Assembly (NCBI GenBank): GCA_030141605.1
Contig: JAQGDQ010000036.1
Coordinates: 310,001 to 374,000 of the forward strand
Origin: Tubiluchus corallicola
Lineage: Eukaryota > Priapulida > Priapulimorpha > Priapulimorphida > Tubiluchidae
Direction of reading: 5' to 3'
DNA: 64,000 bases
The notes beneath the pieces were generated by a model, which made no database searches, had not been told where the DNA came from, and saw only the letters and a program-made list of their open reading frames with translations. The position numbers and the translations under genes were made by a program. Position 1 is the first letter of the stretch; each line of letters opens with the position of its first letter. Shown piece after piece: positions 1 through 13,500 of this stretch.

Positions 1-3000
1 ATGTGACATTATATGGAATATTTTTGGGGTATACTTTAAAATTGTCTTTTCCTATCATTTAAAAAAACGGCTTAAAGAACTTGAGTAAGTACGTGACCTT
101 TAGTAACATGATTACCTGTATTTAGTATGAAGTATTTTTCTTCGTTGATCATGATGAATTATCAATGTTTTCTAAGATTAGCATGAATTCTCTTTGCTTA
201 CAATGTTTCTACTTTGATGTTATATCACCACTTAGTTTTTCACATCTTCCTAATTTGCACCCCACCTAGAGCATTTGCATATTCCTTCAAGGCTTCAACT
301 ATGGTGACGTACATTGTGAATGGGATATTATTTTCGAGATTCGACCTCACAAATTAAGACTTTATGCAAGCATTCAAGCGTTACAGATAATTTATCACTA
401 TGTATGCATCCACTATAATTTGGCCTATTTTTCATGAGATTTGTTACAGGTTTTTTTAATGTGTTTAGAGGGTTTAAATCATATAATGTAATATAATTAA
501 TACCCGTGCCAACATTTTTGTTCATTACAGTTTTTACATGTATAGAAGTTGGTTACGTAATTATTATGTATAATCAACAGTATACATCCTATTCTTAGAG
601 TTGCACTTTAATTAACATTCAGAAATAGAAGCCAAATCATTTTATTGGACCATGAACATTATCAGATCAATTACACGTATTGCGTAATAATTCCCTTACA
701 AAATATTGCTTAGCATCATGTACACTAACTGACACACAGTTCGTGGTTTCAACTGTTGATCCCTTAAATGCGCCTGGTAGAGTGATTCATCACAACAAAC
801 ATGGCCGTTTTTCTGTAGTGTAGTACTTCTAGTCTGCATTTAGGGTGAAATTAGAATATTAGCAACTTTGCATTTCAGTTATTACATTATTTTGTGAAGG
901 TATTGTTGACTTTGAGTAAGTTTTTCGTAATTCTAAAAAGCATATACCCAAACAGGATTGCTATGCATCATGTATTCCTAATTCTTGTCAATTAATTGAA
1001 TTATTGTGCAATCGGTACTTTCTGGGTGCAAAGAGTCGGCAACGATGGCAAATGGAGTTTTTACCAAGATAATACTGATAAAGAGCTGTTAAATTTAAAT
1101 CTGAAGAATGTTAAGACTTGTGCATGCTTATGGAAATACACGTGCAAACATGCATACATGGTATGAGTGCATATGCATGCTTCATATATATGCTTGTGTC
1201 TATGTATTCCTGTAAGGGCGTACAAGTCAAGATGCACCTGTCAATGGTTAATTAAATGTTTATAATAATTATATGTAGCATATAATTTACTAACACTGTA
1301 ACTATCACGAAATGAAATTAAAAAATACAATATTGAATGTAAGTTATTGTTATGTAGGTGGAATTACACGTAAAGAATTTGTTGTATGTTTTTGCATTAA
1401 CTTTATCACTGTTTTTCTTTTTTGTTGTTGCTATTGTTTTTCTTGTATCTAACTTGTTTTTTTCTAGTAATTTTTGCTGCACATATAGTTTTTAGTTTAT
1501 TAATCTAAGATGTGTAGCTGACTGGATGATCTGGTGGTTTTTCACTATCCTTTCTTTTGCAGCCTCTCAATCACCCCCTAATAAATATTTTCCTCTTTTA
1601 TGTTTGCACAAATTTTACATGCTTAACCAGTTGTGTATAAGGTTTTCTTGCAATAAACATTTCTATGCCTAAGATATTTTTGTAAAGCTTTGCATTTATA
1701 ATCATAATTGCAAGAGAAACAATGCATATGTGCTATAGTTAGCAAAATTAGGAAAAGAAATTTATTATCCAACAAGGCCTATTACAACAAGCCACTGCGA
1801 ATAAATTTCAAAATTCAGTCTTGGCTTATCTAATGTATTTAAATCTTTCTTACAGCAAGCTCTGATATTACAATTTTTTGCTTATTACGAAAAAATTTTA
1901 CCGCTCCATGATCGTACTTCCCTGAAAATAACAGGTTGGAGTTCTAAAACAAAAGGCAAAATGGGCATCATTCACCAAGGGCAAATATTTGTCAATACTA
2001 TAGCTTGAATGATGCAATTGAAGCCTTTGCTAAACTTCAGTAATATTTAAATCATCACCAGCAACTGATAATGATGTGTTTGCATGCCTTTCAAAACTTG
2101 ACAGCTCTTTGAATGAATCTATAGTGCAATTTAATGTGAAATAAGCAACATTAACCTGGTTTTCCAAAAAAAAAACTATTCTGTTTTCCAAAATAAATAA
2201 CTCTGTAATTTTTCAAACTTTAATTTTGAAATACTGTAATGCTTATAATCATTTATACTGTGCATGCACGTCACAGTGAATCACAGCAGTAGTTTAGAAA
2301 AGCAACTTGGGCTGACAATAAAAATACTTCTGTTTCCGTCTAATCGCTCAGGTAATACTTTTTTATTGCACTCAGTCAGGAATTTTATAATTTTTTTTTA
2401 CATTCATATACCTACCTGACGATGTCATGTAAAAGCATATTTCTAACTTAAAATGTAAAACGCAATAATTATTATTATTATTTTGGCGAGGACACAGCCT
2501 TGTTTTTCTAAGGCTCTTGGAAAAAGTATCGTATTTTCCACCAGATCAGAGTATTAACGGCCGAGTAGTCTTATACCATAATTATCAAACCATATGTTCA
2601 TAACGTATAAAAAGAGACTATACAATAATTTAGTGATGCGAAATAAAAAACTAAAAAAAAACAAAGTGTGAAAAAATATGCATTTAAAATGGAAAAAAAT
2701 TAAAACATTACTGCTAACCAGGTGGGAAAAAAACTTTGATTTCAACTAAGTTTACATATTCCACGATTGACACATTAAAAATTTGCAAAGCTTAGTTAAA
2801 AAAATTGTTTTCAAAAAAATTCCTCTTTACCTACTGACGTCTTCTGAACTCATGAGGTAGGACAGAAACAATTTTTTTGTGGCTGCCCTTATGGGGCTGT
2901 ATTATGCAGGAATTTATAGCGTAAAATGCTGGCTTAATCCTAGAAATAACAGATTAAATACTACATAATACTATATAAGTTTACTTTTTTTGTGTGAAAT

Positions 3001-3900
3001 AATTGCAGAACAGTGCTACTGATTAAAAAACTTGTGCCAGTGTCAAAAGAAAATACTTTTATTGTTACGTCATATCAGCCATATAGGCTTCATTTCTATG
3101 TTGCACATACACTCAAACAATTGACTTCAGCTATAACAAGACGAGGTTATAACGAGCAAATTTTCGTGTTCACTTAAAATTCGGTATAAGCAGATTATAC
3201 TGTATTTACAAAATTCTCTTCATAATTTTTGGAGACTAGCCTGTTTATTGTATGGACTGAAGAAGTGATTTTTGAACATAATAACTGCATAAATCTTAAT
3301 TGTATTTTAAAAAAGTTGTGCTTAAATTGCAATGTTAATTCACTATTATCGGAATAGAGTGTAGGCCTACCGTACAAGACATTTAGTGAAAATTTGTACT
3401 AGCAAGTTTGACCTCTATATTTAAATTATTTCCGTACTTTGATAAGGTATAGGAAATGTTGTCTAGTTAAGGTCGACAATTTTGGGTCTATCTGTTTTTA
3501 TGAATGTGTGTCTACTGTTGCTCAGTAGATACTAGTAGATGTGAACTGTCTGCACAGTAATGGTGAAGAAATTTAGGGTACTAGTAATCCTAATTTGATC
3601 AAAAGTAAGCTCAGTTGTTTTCCTTTTGCATTTTTTGGATTTTTGTCCAAACTTTAGAGCTGCAGTAAATAAATTATAGTTGTCAGGTTACTGAAACTAG
3701 ATAACTCTTTTTAAGCCACCAATATAAAAGTGTATGCATCAACAAGATAATAAAATTAGTACATCATGCAGCCTTACCAGTCTATGTAGTCACTGAGGTG
3801 TACAAAGTGAACAAAAAAAACAAATTTATTGTGATGCATAAACTGAATAAGCACTACTAATAAGCACAACAATGTATTATGAACGTCTTTAATTAAATAT
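1..3900. other. Intergenic region upstream of the C/EBP-gamma-like gene
   Basis: AT-rich DNA with no coding region I can support; the short open frames are low complexity. A splice-acceptor-like pyrimidine/AG stretch ends at about 3911, just before the bZIP start codon, so a non-coding 5' exon of that gene probably lies somewhere in this stretch, but I cannot place it. A possible pogo-type transposon end lies at 3128-3205. Confidence 0.5.
3128..3205. mobile_element. Possible pogo/Tigger-like transposon terminus
   Basis: This stretch combines short TATAAC-type subrepeats with an end reading TACAGTATAATCTGCTTATA on the minus strand. That resembles ends of pogo-family DNA transposons, which begin CAGTA and carry TATAACGA-type subterminal repeats. 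No partner end and no transposase was found nearby, so this is at best a solo end. Confidence 0.3.
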
Positions 3901-3923
3901 TAACATTTGCAGCCGAAGATACC

Positions 3924-4373
3924 ATGGCACCATCAGTTTCAAAAGGATTTGACTGCAACTCGAGTCCAGCTACTATTGCCAAAAAAACTACAAAACCTGA
4001 TAAGAGGAGCCCAGAATACCGGCTGCGTCGTGATCGAAACAATATTGCTGTCAAAAAAAGTCGCACAAAAATGAGGATGCAAGCAAAGGAAACACTAGAA
4101 AAAGTCAACAGATTGAAAATTGAGAATATTGCATTGGAGTCAAAGGTACAGCTTCTCACAAAGGAACTAGAATTACTCCGAGACCTGCTGCTTAGCTATG
4201 CTCGAGGAGCTACATATCAACCCGGTTGGCCAGTTGAAGAACATGCTACTCCTTTAGATGGTGGTCCCGATGACACAGCAGTGGTACCTGTAGATGAAGC
4301 TTCGGAAGGTGGCGTGATCACTGATGAAGAATGTACCACTGCTGATGAAAATAATATTAATATGCAGGCATAG
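3924..4373 (+). CDS. CEBPG: C/EBP-gamma-like bZIP transcription factor
   Basis: Nuclear bZIP DNA-binding protein of 149 residues; C/EBP gamma lacks a strong activation domain and works as a dimer partner of other C/EBP and ATF4-type factors. The basic region is at residues about 28-52, with the family signature RNNIAVKKSR (38-47). The leucine zipper follows, with heptad leucines at 64, 71, 78 and 85. The length matches vertebrate C/EBP gamma (about 150), and the acidic, TTAD-containing C-terminus (residues about 136-144) also recalls that paralogue. The start codon is in a strong context (accATGg) and lies 12 bases after an AG that looks like a splice acceptor, so a 5' UTR intron is likely. 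The coding region has no intron, as is usual in this family. It stands alone on the plus strand. Confidence 0.93.
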   Translation: MAPSVSKGFDCNSSPATIAKKTTKPDKRSPEYRLRRDRNNIAVKKSRTKMRMQAKETLEKVNRLKIENIALESKVQLLTKELELLRDLLLSYARGATYQPGWPVEEHATPLDGGPDDTAVVPVDEASEGGVITDEECTTADENNINMQA

Positions 4374-5830
4374 CTAGCAGGCAGTGGCTTCTACCTGTGG
4401 AGCCTCTTGATCACTATACAAAACCAGACCTATCATGGTAGCTAGCACACGTGAAAGAACAGAGTTAGCTATATATTATTACTTTTATGTACTTGACAAA
4501 GTTATCCTAGATTTGCCTAAGCCTTTTTAATTTGAAAGGAACTGATATACTGCATTCGGACTCATTATAATGTTGGGTCTCAGATTTGCTAATACAGTGT
4601 TAAAACACAGATGGAGTAAGACAAAGTTCAAACAAATTCATATCAATTATAATCTTAAATGGGGCATTCTTGTTATTAGCAATGAGATGAACCCACAATT
4701 ACCATTTTTTAAACCAAACTGGGCCAAGTGAAGGAAATATGAAAAAGTGAAAACTAGATTAGAAACCAAGGACATTTGGATTGTAAGTCAACGTTCCCTG
4801 CTCCAAATCCACTCTTAGTCTCAACTTTTTTGCATTTTCTTTGAGCAAGTTTGGTTTCAAAAACTTCATAAATGCAGGTTTGTTCTATCAGTAAAAATTT
4901 TCAGTTAAGATACGATTAATTTGTTACCTACGTTTTTACATAAACAGTGGTTTTATTAAACATTATGTACAGTTAAAACATGTACAGTCTGAACCTTTCA
5001 TGTGTTCTTGAAAATATCCAGTCTTATGTTAAAGGTGAGAGAAGCTGTACCAATGCTTTTTTGCAGTTTATGAGCTGTGACTCTATCTGTTGTGCCAAAC
5101 TGCCTGTTTAAAATGTCTGGTGAGCACTTTTGGTAACAGTTACATGACAGAACAAAATTTTAAATCTGCAAACCACTAATTGGGCCTGTTGCCATATCTG
5201 ACAAGGCATTTTTTAATTTTCTTTCACTTCTCATTTTTATGACCTCCAAGTTTGAAGAAAAGTCTGAAAGAACAAACCAGATATCCTTTTACTCCCAACA
5301 TCACTCTTTTACTCTCACTTTTTTTACTCTGTACAGTAAATTTGACTTAAACTTCTCTACATTTGCTTTTTCATTTTTCCACGTTTTTCGTTCACAGTTC
5401 ACTGAAGGTAGCAAAGGCAGTTGTGTTTAACGATTCTCTGTGCTGTAATATGTGTGTTCTGCCACATATCTACATAGAAACCCTCTGGGATTTGAGCTTT
5501 CATATGTTAGATAACAGGTATTGCCAGTTAACAAGAAGAATTGCTGCAGCCCTGGAGGTTTTAAAACAACCTCATGTTTTCAATGGTTGGGTAATATAAA
5601 CTGATTGCATTATTTAATTTACATTTAAGGTGCATAAATTTACAGTACACTTATTTATGGAAAATGGCATCTTTCTGAGTTAGGGACTGGAACAAGAAAA
5701 AAGATTAGTGAGTCTAGCATTATAACGCAGTCTGACTGCAGTAACTCTTAATGTTAATAATGGTAGTGTATGATATTTAGCTATTAAAATATTAAAAATA
5801 TGTTTGTTCAATAAAGTTTGAAGACTTCCT
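4374..5830 (+). other. CEBPG: Probable 3' UTR of the C/EBP-gamma-like gene
   Basis: About 1.4 kb from the stop codon to the first good poly(A) signal followed by a GT-rich stretch. Short open frames here (for example 5239-5430) show no recognisable motif and are best read as UTR sequence. Confidence 0.5.
5810..5815 (+). promoter_or_regulatory. CEBPG: Poly(A) signal AATAAA
   Basis: Canonical AATAAA about 1.4 kb after the bZIP stop codon, followed within 30 bases by a TTGTGT element, the arrangement expected for 3' end formation. A second AATAAA at 6260-6265 is an alternative. Confidence 0.5.
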
Positions 5831-8511
5831 TAGCTTGTGTACACTTAACAGTTACTATTGCAAGCAGCAATGCTATATATTTCGACATTTTACTATTTCT
5901 TAATTTTTTACATTTAAACATAATTAATCTTTGACAAAAGTTTAGTAGTTGACAGAATATTACAAAACTGATTCTAATTTAGTAGCAATTTATTCATCTT
6001 ACCTTATTTTCTTTGTTTAGCATTAACCAATATATTCATATTAGACACATGCATGTTAGTAAAACTTTTTTCATAGTTGGGAATTAAGTTACAGTTTAGT
6101 TTTCTGATTTTTTTGCGACATAATTCATGTTGGTCTGTTATTAACAGACTTTATGTGTGCTTAAAAAGGTTTAATTTTATTTTAATTCAAAAATTTGATT
6201 CTATAAAAGTGCTGTGAAAAGTATATCAGTTCTCTTTATCGTGTTTGTGTGATAAAGTCAATAAAAGAGAAGCACTGATAAGAGCTTTTGTAAGGATAGA
6301 ATCCAGCGATCTAGAAATTGCAAATAATGTTTCAGAAATCAAAGAATTCACATAATTGACGGCCATTGTTGTTTGTGCTCTCTTAATTAGTTTGAATAAA
6401 GTATATAAATATTGTAAATATGCAACATAATGTCTCGAATATTGTTTTTGTCAGATTGTAGTTTGTTTTTAGAAAAAGACTACTCATGTAATTGCCTTGC
6501 AACCAAACCAGTTACAAGAGTTTTTTTAAAATGTTGAGTTTTTCCCATTGACATAACTCCTATGATTTAATATGGGCAATTCATCTTTAATGCTAATAAT
6601 ATCTGGGCAATGTTTTCTTGCATTCATTTATTTTGCTGCTTTTTTGTACAAATCTTCTCTGGCTTTTGTTAAGCCTTTCAATAGTTCTTATTACACATAT
6701 AGTAGGAATTTGCTGGGCATTATAAGAGAAACAAATGATGAGTTTTTAAATTTCTAAGATTATAATTTATTGTATTAGTATACACAAAGCTGCAATACAG
6801 CTGTACAAATAACATAATAACTAAAACAATGTCATAACTCGCTACTCGAGCTGACGTAAAATTTTAATAGTTGATAAACAAAGAGTATTTGCATATGTTC
6901 TTATATAAGGCACACTTGTCACAAATCACAAATTATCATATCATTAAATTTAAAATATTGTAAAGTAAGAGGACTAAAATCATATATCTTGTACTTTTGC
7001 TATACTATCAAATGATTTAGTAAGGCACAATAGTTTATATTTCTGCTAGTGTGAAAATCATCTATAAAATAAGACACGTTTTGGTGATTACTAATATGCA
7101 GACTTTCATTAAAACTGCTTAGCTGCCTGTAAAAGTTAAAATTATATTATCATGAAAGTAAAGAGGAAATGTTTTACAATTAATATGATACTTCATTTTT
7201 AATGACTGGATAACTGCATTACATTTTATGTTAGAGATTCCATCGTTTAACATCGGCCAGTTCACGTTTGATATCATGTTATATACTGGGAGAAACAATT
7301 CTTTCCGAATATGTATAGCTAAAGTCTAATTAAAACATTAATCGACAATTTACTAACGTTAAAGAGGTGACCTTATTTTACCCTTATAAAAGTATTATTA
7401 GGATTTCTAATACTATTGCAACACAGTCATCATAAAAATGTTTTGTTGTTTATATGACTCAATCCTATTAATTATCATAGGCCATACTATCAAAATGATT
7501 TCAAACAACGTAATACGAAGCTATAACTACAGCTTATAGAACAATATTTGTATACACAGACTTACGTTATGCATGCTATAATTAATAGTCTAACTACAAC
7601 TAAAAGCCATAATGCATTGACGCTTGTATACTGTATATAGGTCAACTAAAATAGAAACTTTGAGAAAACAAATTAGTGTTCACATGAGATCATTTCAATA
7701 AAAAACATTTAAATAAAAGTAGGTGTTTTTTGTTTTTGTTATGCGGCAGCTAATTTCGAGTGAAGCTGCAGGTGTGAAATGATTTCATGTGAATACGATT
7801 TAAAATATTTTACTAAACCAAGCCCATTCAATCTTATGCTCAGTTCTTCAGCTTTACTAGCTAAAAATGTCATTAAATTTTAATAAAAAGGGTCAAGAAA
7901 TGACCTTTAATCTTATTGATGGAAGACATTGTGATTTGTTGCACACGTGGTTGCCGCCATCATTTTTAAAGCTATCAGGTATATAGTCACTTCACAAACA
8001 TTTAAAACGATTAAATAGGGCATTAATAATCAATAACTACTTGGATATAATAACTATTGATGTATATACACACGCTTCCGCAAAGAAATATATACAACGA
8101 ATAAAATGCATAAATATTATATAGTAAATGGCTAATATTAGTTACTAAAATAATTTTGTGCAGAATATCGTCTTGCGCCAAGCAATGTTTTGTTTAATAA
8201 TTTTTGCTTTCTATAATACAGCAGATATGGTAATTAATGCAGTACACGGTTCGTCTTCGAATTATATCAAGAATTTTTTTTTGGAAATGAACGTGAAATT
8301 TACGAAAGGCCATAAAATTGAAAGTGACCAGTAATTTGGTAAAGTATTGACATTAAAATGAAAAATCTTATTATAAAAGCAGTTTTTCGTTTAGGCCTAA
8401 TTCTTCTGCATACATCTACATCATACATCGTTCTTGCCCATAACTGATTTTAATTATTTAGAATTTGCTTCCAGTATGCTATTCAAACAAAACACAATAA
8501 ACGTTTGTGAA
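5831..8511. other. Intergenic, no gene seen
   Basis: AT-rich sequence with no supported gene. The one short open frame with hydrophobic content (6572-6757) is biased toward Leu, Phe and Ser and shows no family motif. Confidence 0.5.
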
Positions 8512-8853
8512 CAGGCCCGACGAGAGAGAGGGCAGGAGTGGCCTGGGCCCGAGCGTGCAGGGGGCGCGAGAAGATTAAGGATTACTAGAGTTTTATATAG
8601 CTGAAGCTGCTAAAGTTTTTTCTTCATAAAGTTGTCTACGTGATTAGCTATTTCTTCTTCTCGTTTTTCTAGCTTTTCCCTCATCAATAGTACATTTTTG
8701 ACTGGTGGAGGCATTGGAAATAATGGGGAATTGGCGGAATCGTGTGTATGGTTCATTTCTGTGTTTAGTTCAACTTTATATAATGTTTTGGCGCTTGGAG
8801 TGGGCCCTTAGTGCTTGCTGTCCCGGGGCCCGCAATAGCTCTCGACAGCCCTG
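8512..8853. mobile_element. hAT-like MITE, 342 bp
   Basis: A locally GC-rich block with imperfect terminal inverted repeats: the left end reads CAGGCCCGACGAGAG and the right end, reverse complemented, reads CAGGGCTGTCGAGAG. Both ends also carry GGGCCC-rich subterminal sequence. The flanks are tttgtgaa (8504-8511) and gatgtgaa (8854-8861), a 6 of 8 match. An 8-bp target duplication and CAGGG-type ends are typical of hAT transposons. No transposase is encoded, so it is a non-autonomous copy. Confidence 0.65.
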
Positions 8854-8861
8854 GATGTGAA

Positions 8862-10434
8862 GTAATGAAAATTGAAAACCAGAAAATTACAAAGCCTAAT
8901 GTCTTCTTGGATCTTTGAAGGACTGGAGCAGTAGAAATATTTCATCTACTATATCGGCCCCAAATAATTCATGTTCATCATTAACTGGTCAGTTTTCGAC
9001 TAGACGTTGCATAAGGCTGCTTATAATAATTAATATAATGTCACTCATATAAGTAAATAGTTACAAGATTACGCCTGTATACTTAAGATATTATATTATC
9101 TGCACGAAGTTAACAAATGCGCTTTTTATTATAAGCCTAGTTGACTATTGTTATGAGGTATTTAAGGCTAACTTTCTGCGAGCATCTAGCATTTTTAGAT
9201 TTGCATTAAAAGCGTCATTCACACTGTCTCTGAAAGACATTTCACCGAGACGTCTTTGCTCAAGTTTAAGTAAAAAACTCTGTGACACGATCTTAAAGTA
9301 ATCAGCCTCACAGTAACAAGGGTTCAAAAAAGGGTAAAATATCGCTTTAGTACCTCGATTTAGTACTCTTTTTTATATCCCTCTCACATATCAGGTAACT
9401 TTCTTACTTTCTGTGTATGGTGGCAGCTACTTTCAAAAAGAAAAAAGTAGAAAGGTCGATCGTATCGCTAAAATGTTTTTTTATTTAAAAAAAATGCTTT
9501 TGTACTACTGCAGCAATCGCCATCAGACTTATGTTTGCAAGGTCAGGATTGATTCCATGCTAACATTGCGAATTTTCGTAGACCTATGCCCGTCTCTTCC
9601 TATCAGTCAAGTTATTTATAGTCAACTTCGACAGGAAGTCCGGATTCGACCTGGGACCCTAAAACGATATTTTACCTAAAAGACTAGGGTTTTATATTGC
9701 TGCGATCACCAACGAACTCAATGTCTGGAAAGCCAAGAATTCCAGGTAACATTGTACGCTGAGATCGCCTTTCAAATCTTGCACTTTATAAGATCTAATT
9801 ATCGCCGTAACCACAGAAGTACCAAACCGATGTGAATTATTGTGTATTCTAGTGCTTATCACTCCAAAATTTTAATGTTGAATAGCATGTTGACCCAAGA
9901 AAACCCTTATACCACCACAGTGACCAAACCTTATACTCACTTTTTCCATTAACCTAATGCTGACATTATAATACTTGCCTAAATATTTTTGGGACTACAA
10001 GAAGCCTTCCTAAACCTTACCCGAAAAAAGTTATTTAGAAATTATAGGTAGAAAAAAGTTTCAATACCTTACGACAAATCTACTGCATAAAGTGCGCATG
10101 ACAACTAAAGCAATAAAAATTACTTTTTAGCTAAATTAATTATCATAAATTTATAAATCATGCATTAAATAAAAACAACCAATTCATAAATGGAAACATT
10201 AATATAATACGCCCTATATAAAATAACTGGGCCTCTTTGCGTTCAAGTAAATATCTTGGCGTAGCATTTTAGCCGAATTTGTGCAAATCAGCACTTTATA
10301 GTAGCTACAGATTTGGCGTGCTATTCAAATGCCAAATGTTGCAAGATTCTTCGGTTTATCTTGCTAACATAGTTATCATTAGTGTTGCTGGAGCTATTAT
10401 TTTCGCTAACGAACCTCATAAATCTCGATTGGCT
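8862..10434. other. Region 3' of ESRP, probably including its 3' UTR
   Basis: No supported coding region. The proximal part (above about 9.5 kb) should hold the ESRP 3' UTR, since the ESRP stop codon is at 10435. I could not choose a poly(A) signal with confidence. Confidence 0.4.
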
Positions 10435-10593
10435 TTATGCCATGAACAGTTCTATGTAGCGATTCCCAATGTTCTGACGATTTTTTTCTTGGATTGCTCT
10501 TTCAGCTTCAGCTCTACTCACAAATGTCACGTATGCATCCCCGCTAGGCCTTCCGTCTGGGTTTCTCTGCAGCTGAATGCTTTCAGGCAAAAC
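10435..10593 (-). CDS. ESRP: ESRP exon 13, end of qRRM4 and stop
   Basis: 159 bases from AAATAG to TAA at 10435-10437. It encodes [20 protein letters not shown] and [12 protein letters not shown], so the fourth quasi-RRM is complete. The shadow open frame on the opposite strand (10279-10608) is not a gene. Confidence 0.93.
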   Translation of the reverse strand, partial: VLPESIQLQRNPDGRPSGDAYVTFVSRAEAERAIQEKNRQNIGNRYIELFMA

Positions 10594-13500
10594 CTATTTA
10601 TTAAATAAATATTTTGATAGAAGCACAAAACATAAATGTTGTGTACAGCAACTAGTGCAATATTTAAAAATATGTTAATTTAGTTTTCAGCGCAGTAGGC
10701 ATGCTTTCCCTTGACCAATAGACTCCTGGATTGGTGTCATTGTCGCCGCCGTGTTTCTTGTTTGTGATATTATGAGAGACTTTGAACACTAAAAATTACT
10801 TTCTTTATAATAATTTAAATTTGTATGTATTGCATGTTTGCAATTGGTATATGCAGAAGTAAATAAATGGTTATGTTTTGTAAGTTTTGTGTATATTTTT
10901 GTGCATGTTTATATGAATATACCCTAACTGTAGATGCATTGTGCTTTTTCTTGATAAGCATTTTGCTTGAAGCTTCCTCACAATTTTGTTGATCCTAGAA
11001 ATACAACAAATTGTATTTCTTGATTTTGTTGATCCTATAATAGTTTAGTATCATCTGTGATATTTCTGTACTATTTTTCACTATAAACAATAAATATCTA
11101 AATTATCAAACAGAAATTAAATATATAGTCGCAGTTGCTTGAAACAAAGATGTGCGCTTACCTCTGGGAAGCCGTGGAAGAAGCCTAGAATGTCATTCAG
11201 CCCGGCATTGAAAGGAAGCCCTCTCATGACGACCACAGTTGGTCCATTATGTGTTGTGTAATAGCTGGTAGGTGACACTGGTGGACTTGGGTAAGGACTG
11301 GCAAATGGCCAATAATATACAGGAGATACAGGCGAATAATAAGCTGTTGGAGTTCTTGGAGATTGAGCAATGGGACTGATTGGAATGATAGCTGGTGCTG
11401 GCTGAGGAACTGGGATTTGTGAGAACGGATACGCAGAAGGGAATGCTTGTGGCAAAAGCGGTCCTCCTAAAGCAAATTAAATTTATTTAAAGATACTTTT
11501 CCCACTAAGTATCAGACTGAATGGTTAGTTGAATCTATTTTTCCGTCAGCCCTTTCTTGTGGTGCTCAAAGTATTAGCTAGAACAGGGCACGGGAACATA
11601 GTGATTTTAGACTTATTAGGCCGTTCACTAATTGGGGGCTATGTTCCACAACACATTCACTGCTCATACTTGCATTTAAGAGGCAACGTTAATCAAATGT
11701 TACACAGCTTCTGTTAATTCAATAATAATTTCTGAACCAGCAATGATTTTATTAAAAATAACAGGAGCGCTGTAAGTAGTACTGGTAACAGCGTGTTACT
11801 GCGTCGTGGCGACATCTAATGACAAAGAACCAAGAGCCTTAAAAATTACTCTTTTAAAGCAGTAAAAGCTAGAGTAACTCTAAAACAACGTCACCGCAAA
11901 ACAAAAGTGGCTCTGAGACAATCAAGTTTGCGTAATACTAACCAGGTGATATGATTGTTGGTGCAGCTGGTCTGTTGACTAGTACTGGCCCGCCCTGCAA
12001 AACAACGTTCATGTCGTCTCCTGAACACTGGAACACTTCAATATAACGCTGCTTCTTGCCTATATACATGTTTTTGTGGTGACGATCAGCTGCTGCTAAA
12101 AATGCTGCATGATCAGAATTCATCTGTATGAATGCTTCCCCTGATGGCTGGCCCTATCATGACAAAAGGATACTTCAAAATTTAATATTATTTAAGCAAC
12201 ATTTCCGTTTTTTGCCATAAGTCACATAGTTTTATAGCACCTCCAGTCCTGGGTTTTTTACTTTTTGAAATAATCAAACTAATCATTCATCAATCACAAA
12301 CAAAAAAGCGCGTTTCTAAGTTTATATACTTCAGAAATGGAAAACCAACACCTTCAATAGAGGAAAAACTGTTTACGAGCAGCAATATTTATTATCGGTC
12401 TAGAGATTGCAAGTAATGCTGCTGATGTAGTGTTATTTCCAATATTAATAATATTGAAGATTTTAAGAGATTTTTTAAGTATTTATAAAGTACTCCTTCA
12501 TTATTATAACATTGTAGACATTATGACAGAGCTAAAATAGAGGCGACTTCCACCATATGAAAGTATGTAGTAGCATAAGTGCAGCACCTGTGCATTGAAA
12601 ACCATGTGAACGCCTTGGTAGACAATATTTTTGGAATGTTCTCCTAAGAACTCCAGGATATTTTCAACACGAGCCTCAAATGGTAAACCCCTAAGTCTGA
12701 TGCAGTCTTTCCGTGCTCCACTTGTGATGATTTGCTGTGGAATTAAAGAAACCTAAAAAAAGAAAATGACATAATAATACTGAATTGTAGCAAACAGTAT
12801 AATTAAACAGAACAATATGACAGAAAATATAGTAGTGCCTGTGACTTGTTTTTATGAGGTTTCTTCATAAGAGATTCATCAGGAAGGAGATTATGTATAC
12901 AATAATTACAATTTAATTTAACTGCTCCCTTCAATGTTTTCCTATTGCGACCTGTTAATTTAAGATTTTCAGTTGGCGTCAATGGAGGGCACAACTGCCC
13001 AAAACAATTTTGTATAAATAATGCATAAATAATTAAATGATTATGGTCACAGTTTCACTGTATAAGTCAACAAGATTTTTCAAATTAATTATAGGTGATG
13101 ATTGGCATCGGGAAAACTACTCAGGCACAGTCGTCTTTTCGTCGTTACACAGCAGAATTGTAAGACTGCTTAATTTATTTAAAGAACTGAAAAGTTCGAA
13201 AGATTAAAGACAATGTATATTGAGAGGTGGTGCCATCGGTTGACCATAAATGTAAACATGGCATAGAAGAAGCAATAAAATTATAATTGCTGGTTCTGTA
13301 ACCCAATAAATATGAACACATTCTAAGTCAAACTTTTACTGTGCAAAGCGACAGTGTCGCCATTTACAGAGTTCATGCTAACGATTGATGCGAACGAAGT
13401 TAAAGAGATGCTAAATCTCCAAAATTTCAGGTGTCCGTTATACCTGCGGAATGTTATTTATCAGAGGTGTCTGAGGCTCATACGTTTTTGGATCCATGGT

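Noticed and set aside
9600-9720. tRNA-like B-box (GGTCGAATCC on the minus strand)
   Set aside because: No convincing cloverleaf or A box; at most an old SINE fragment.
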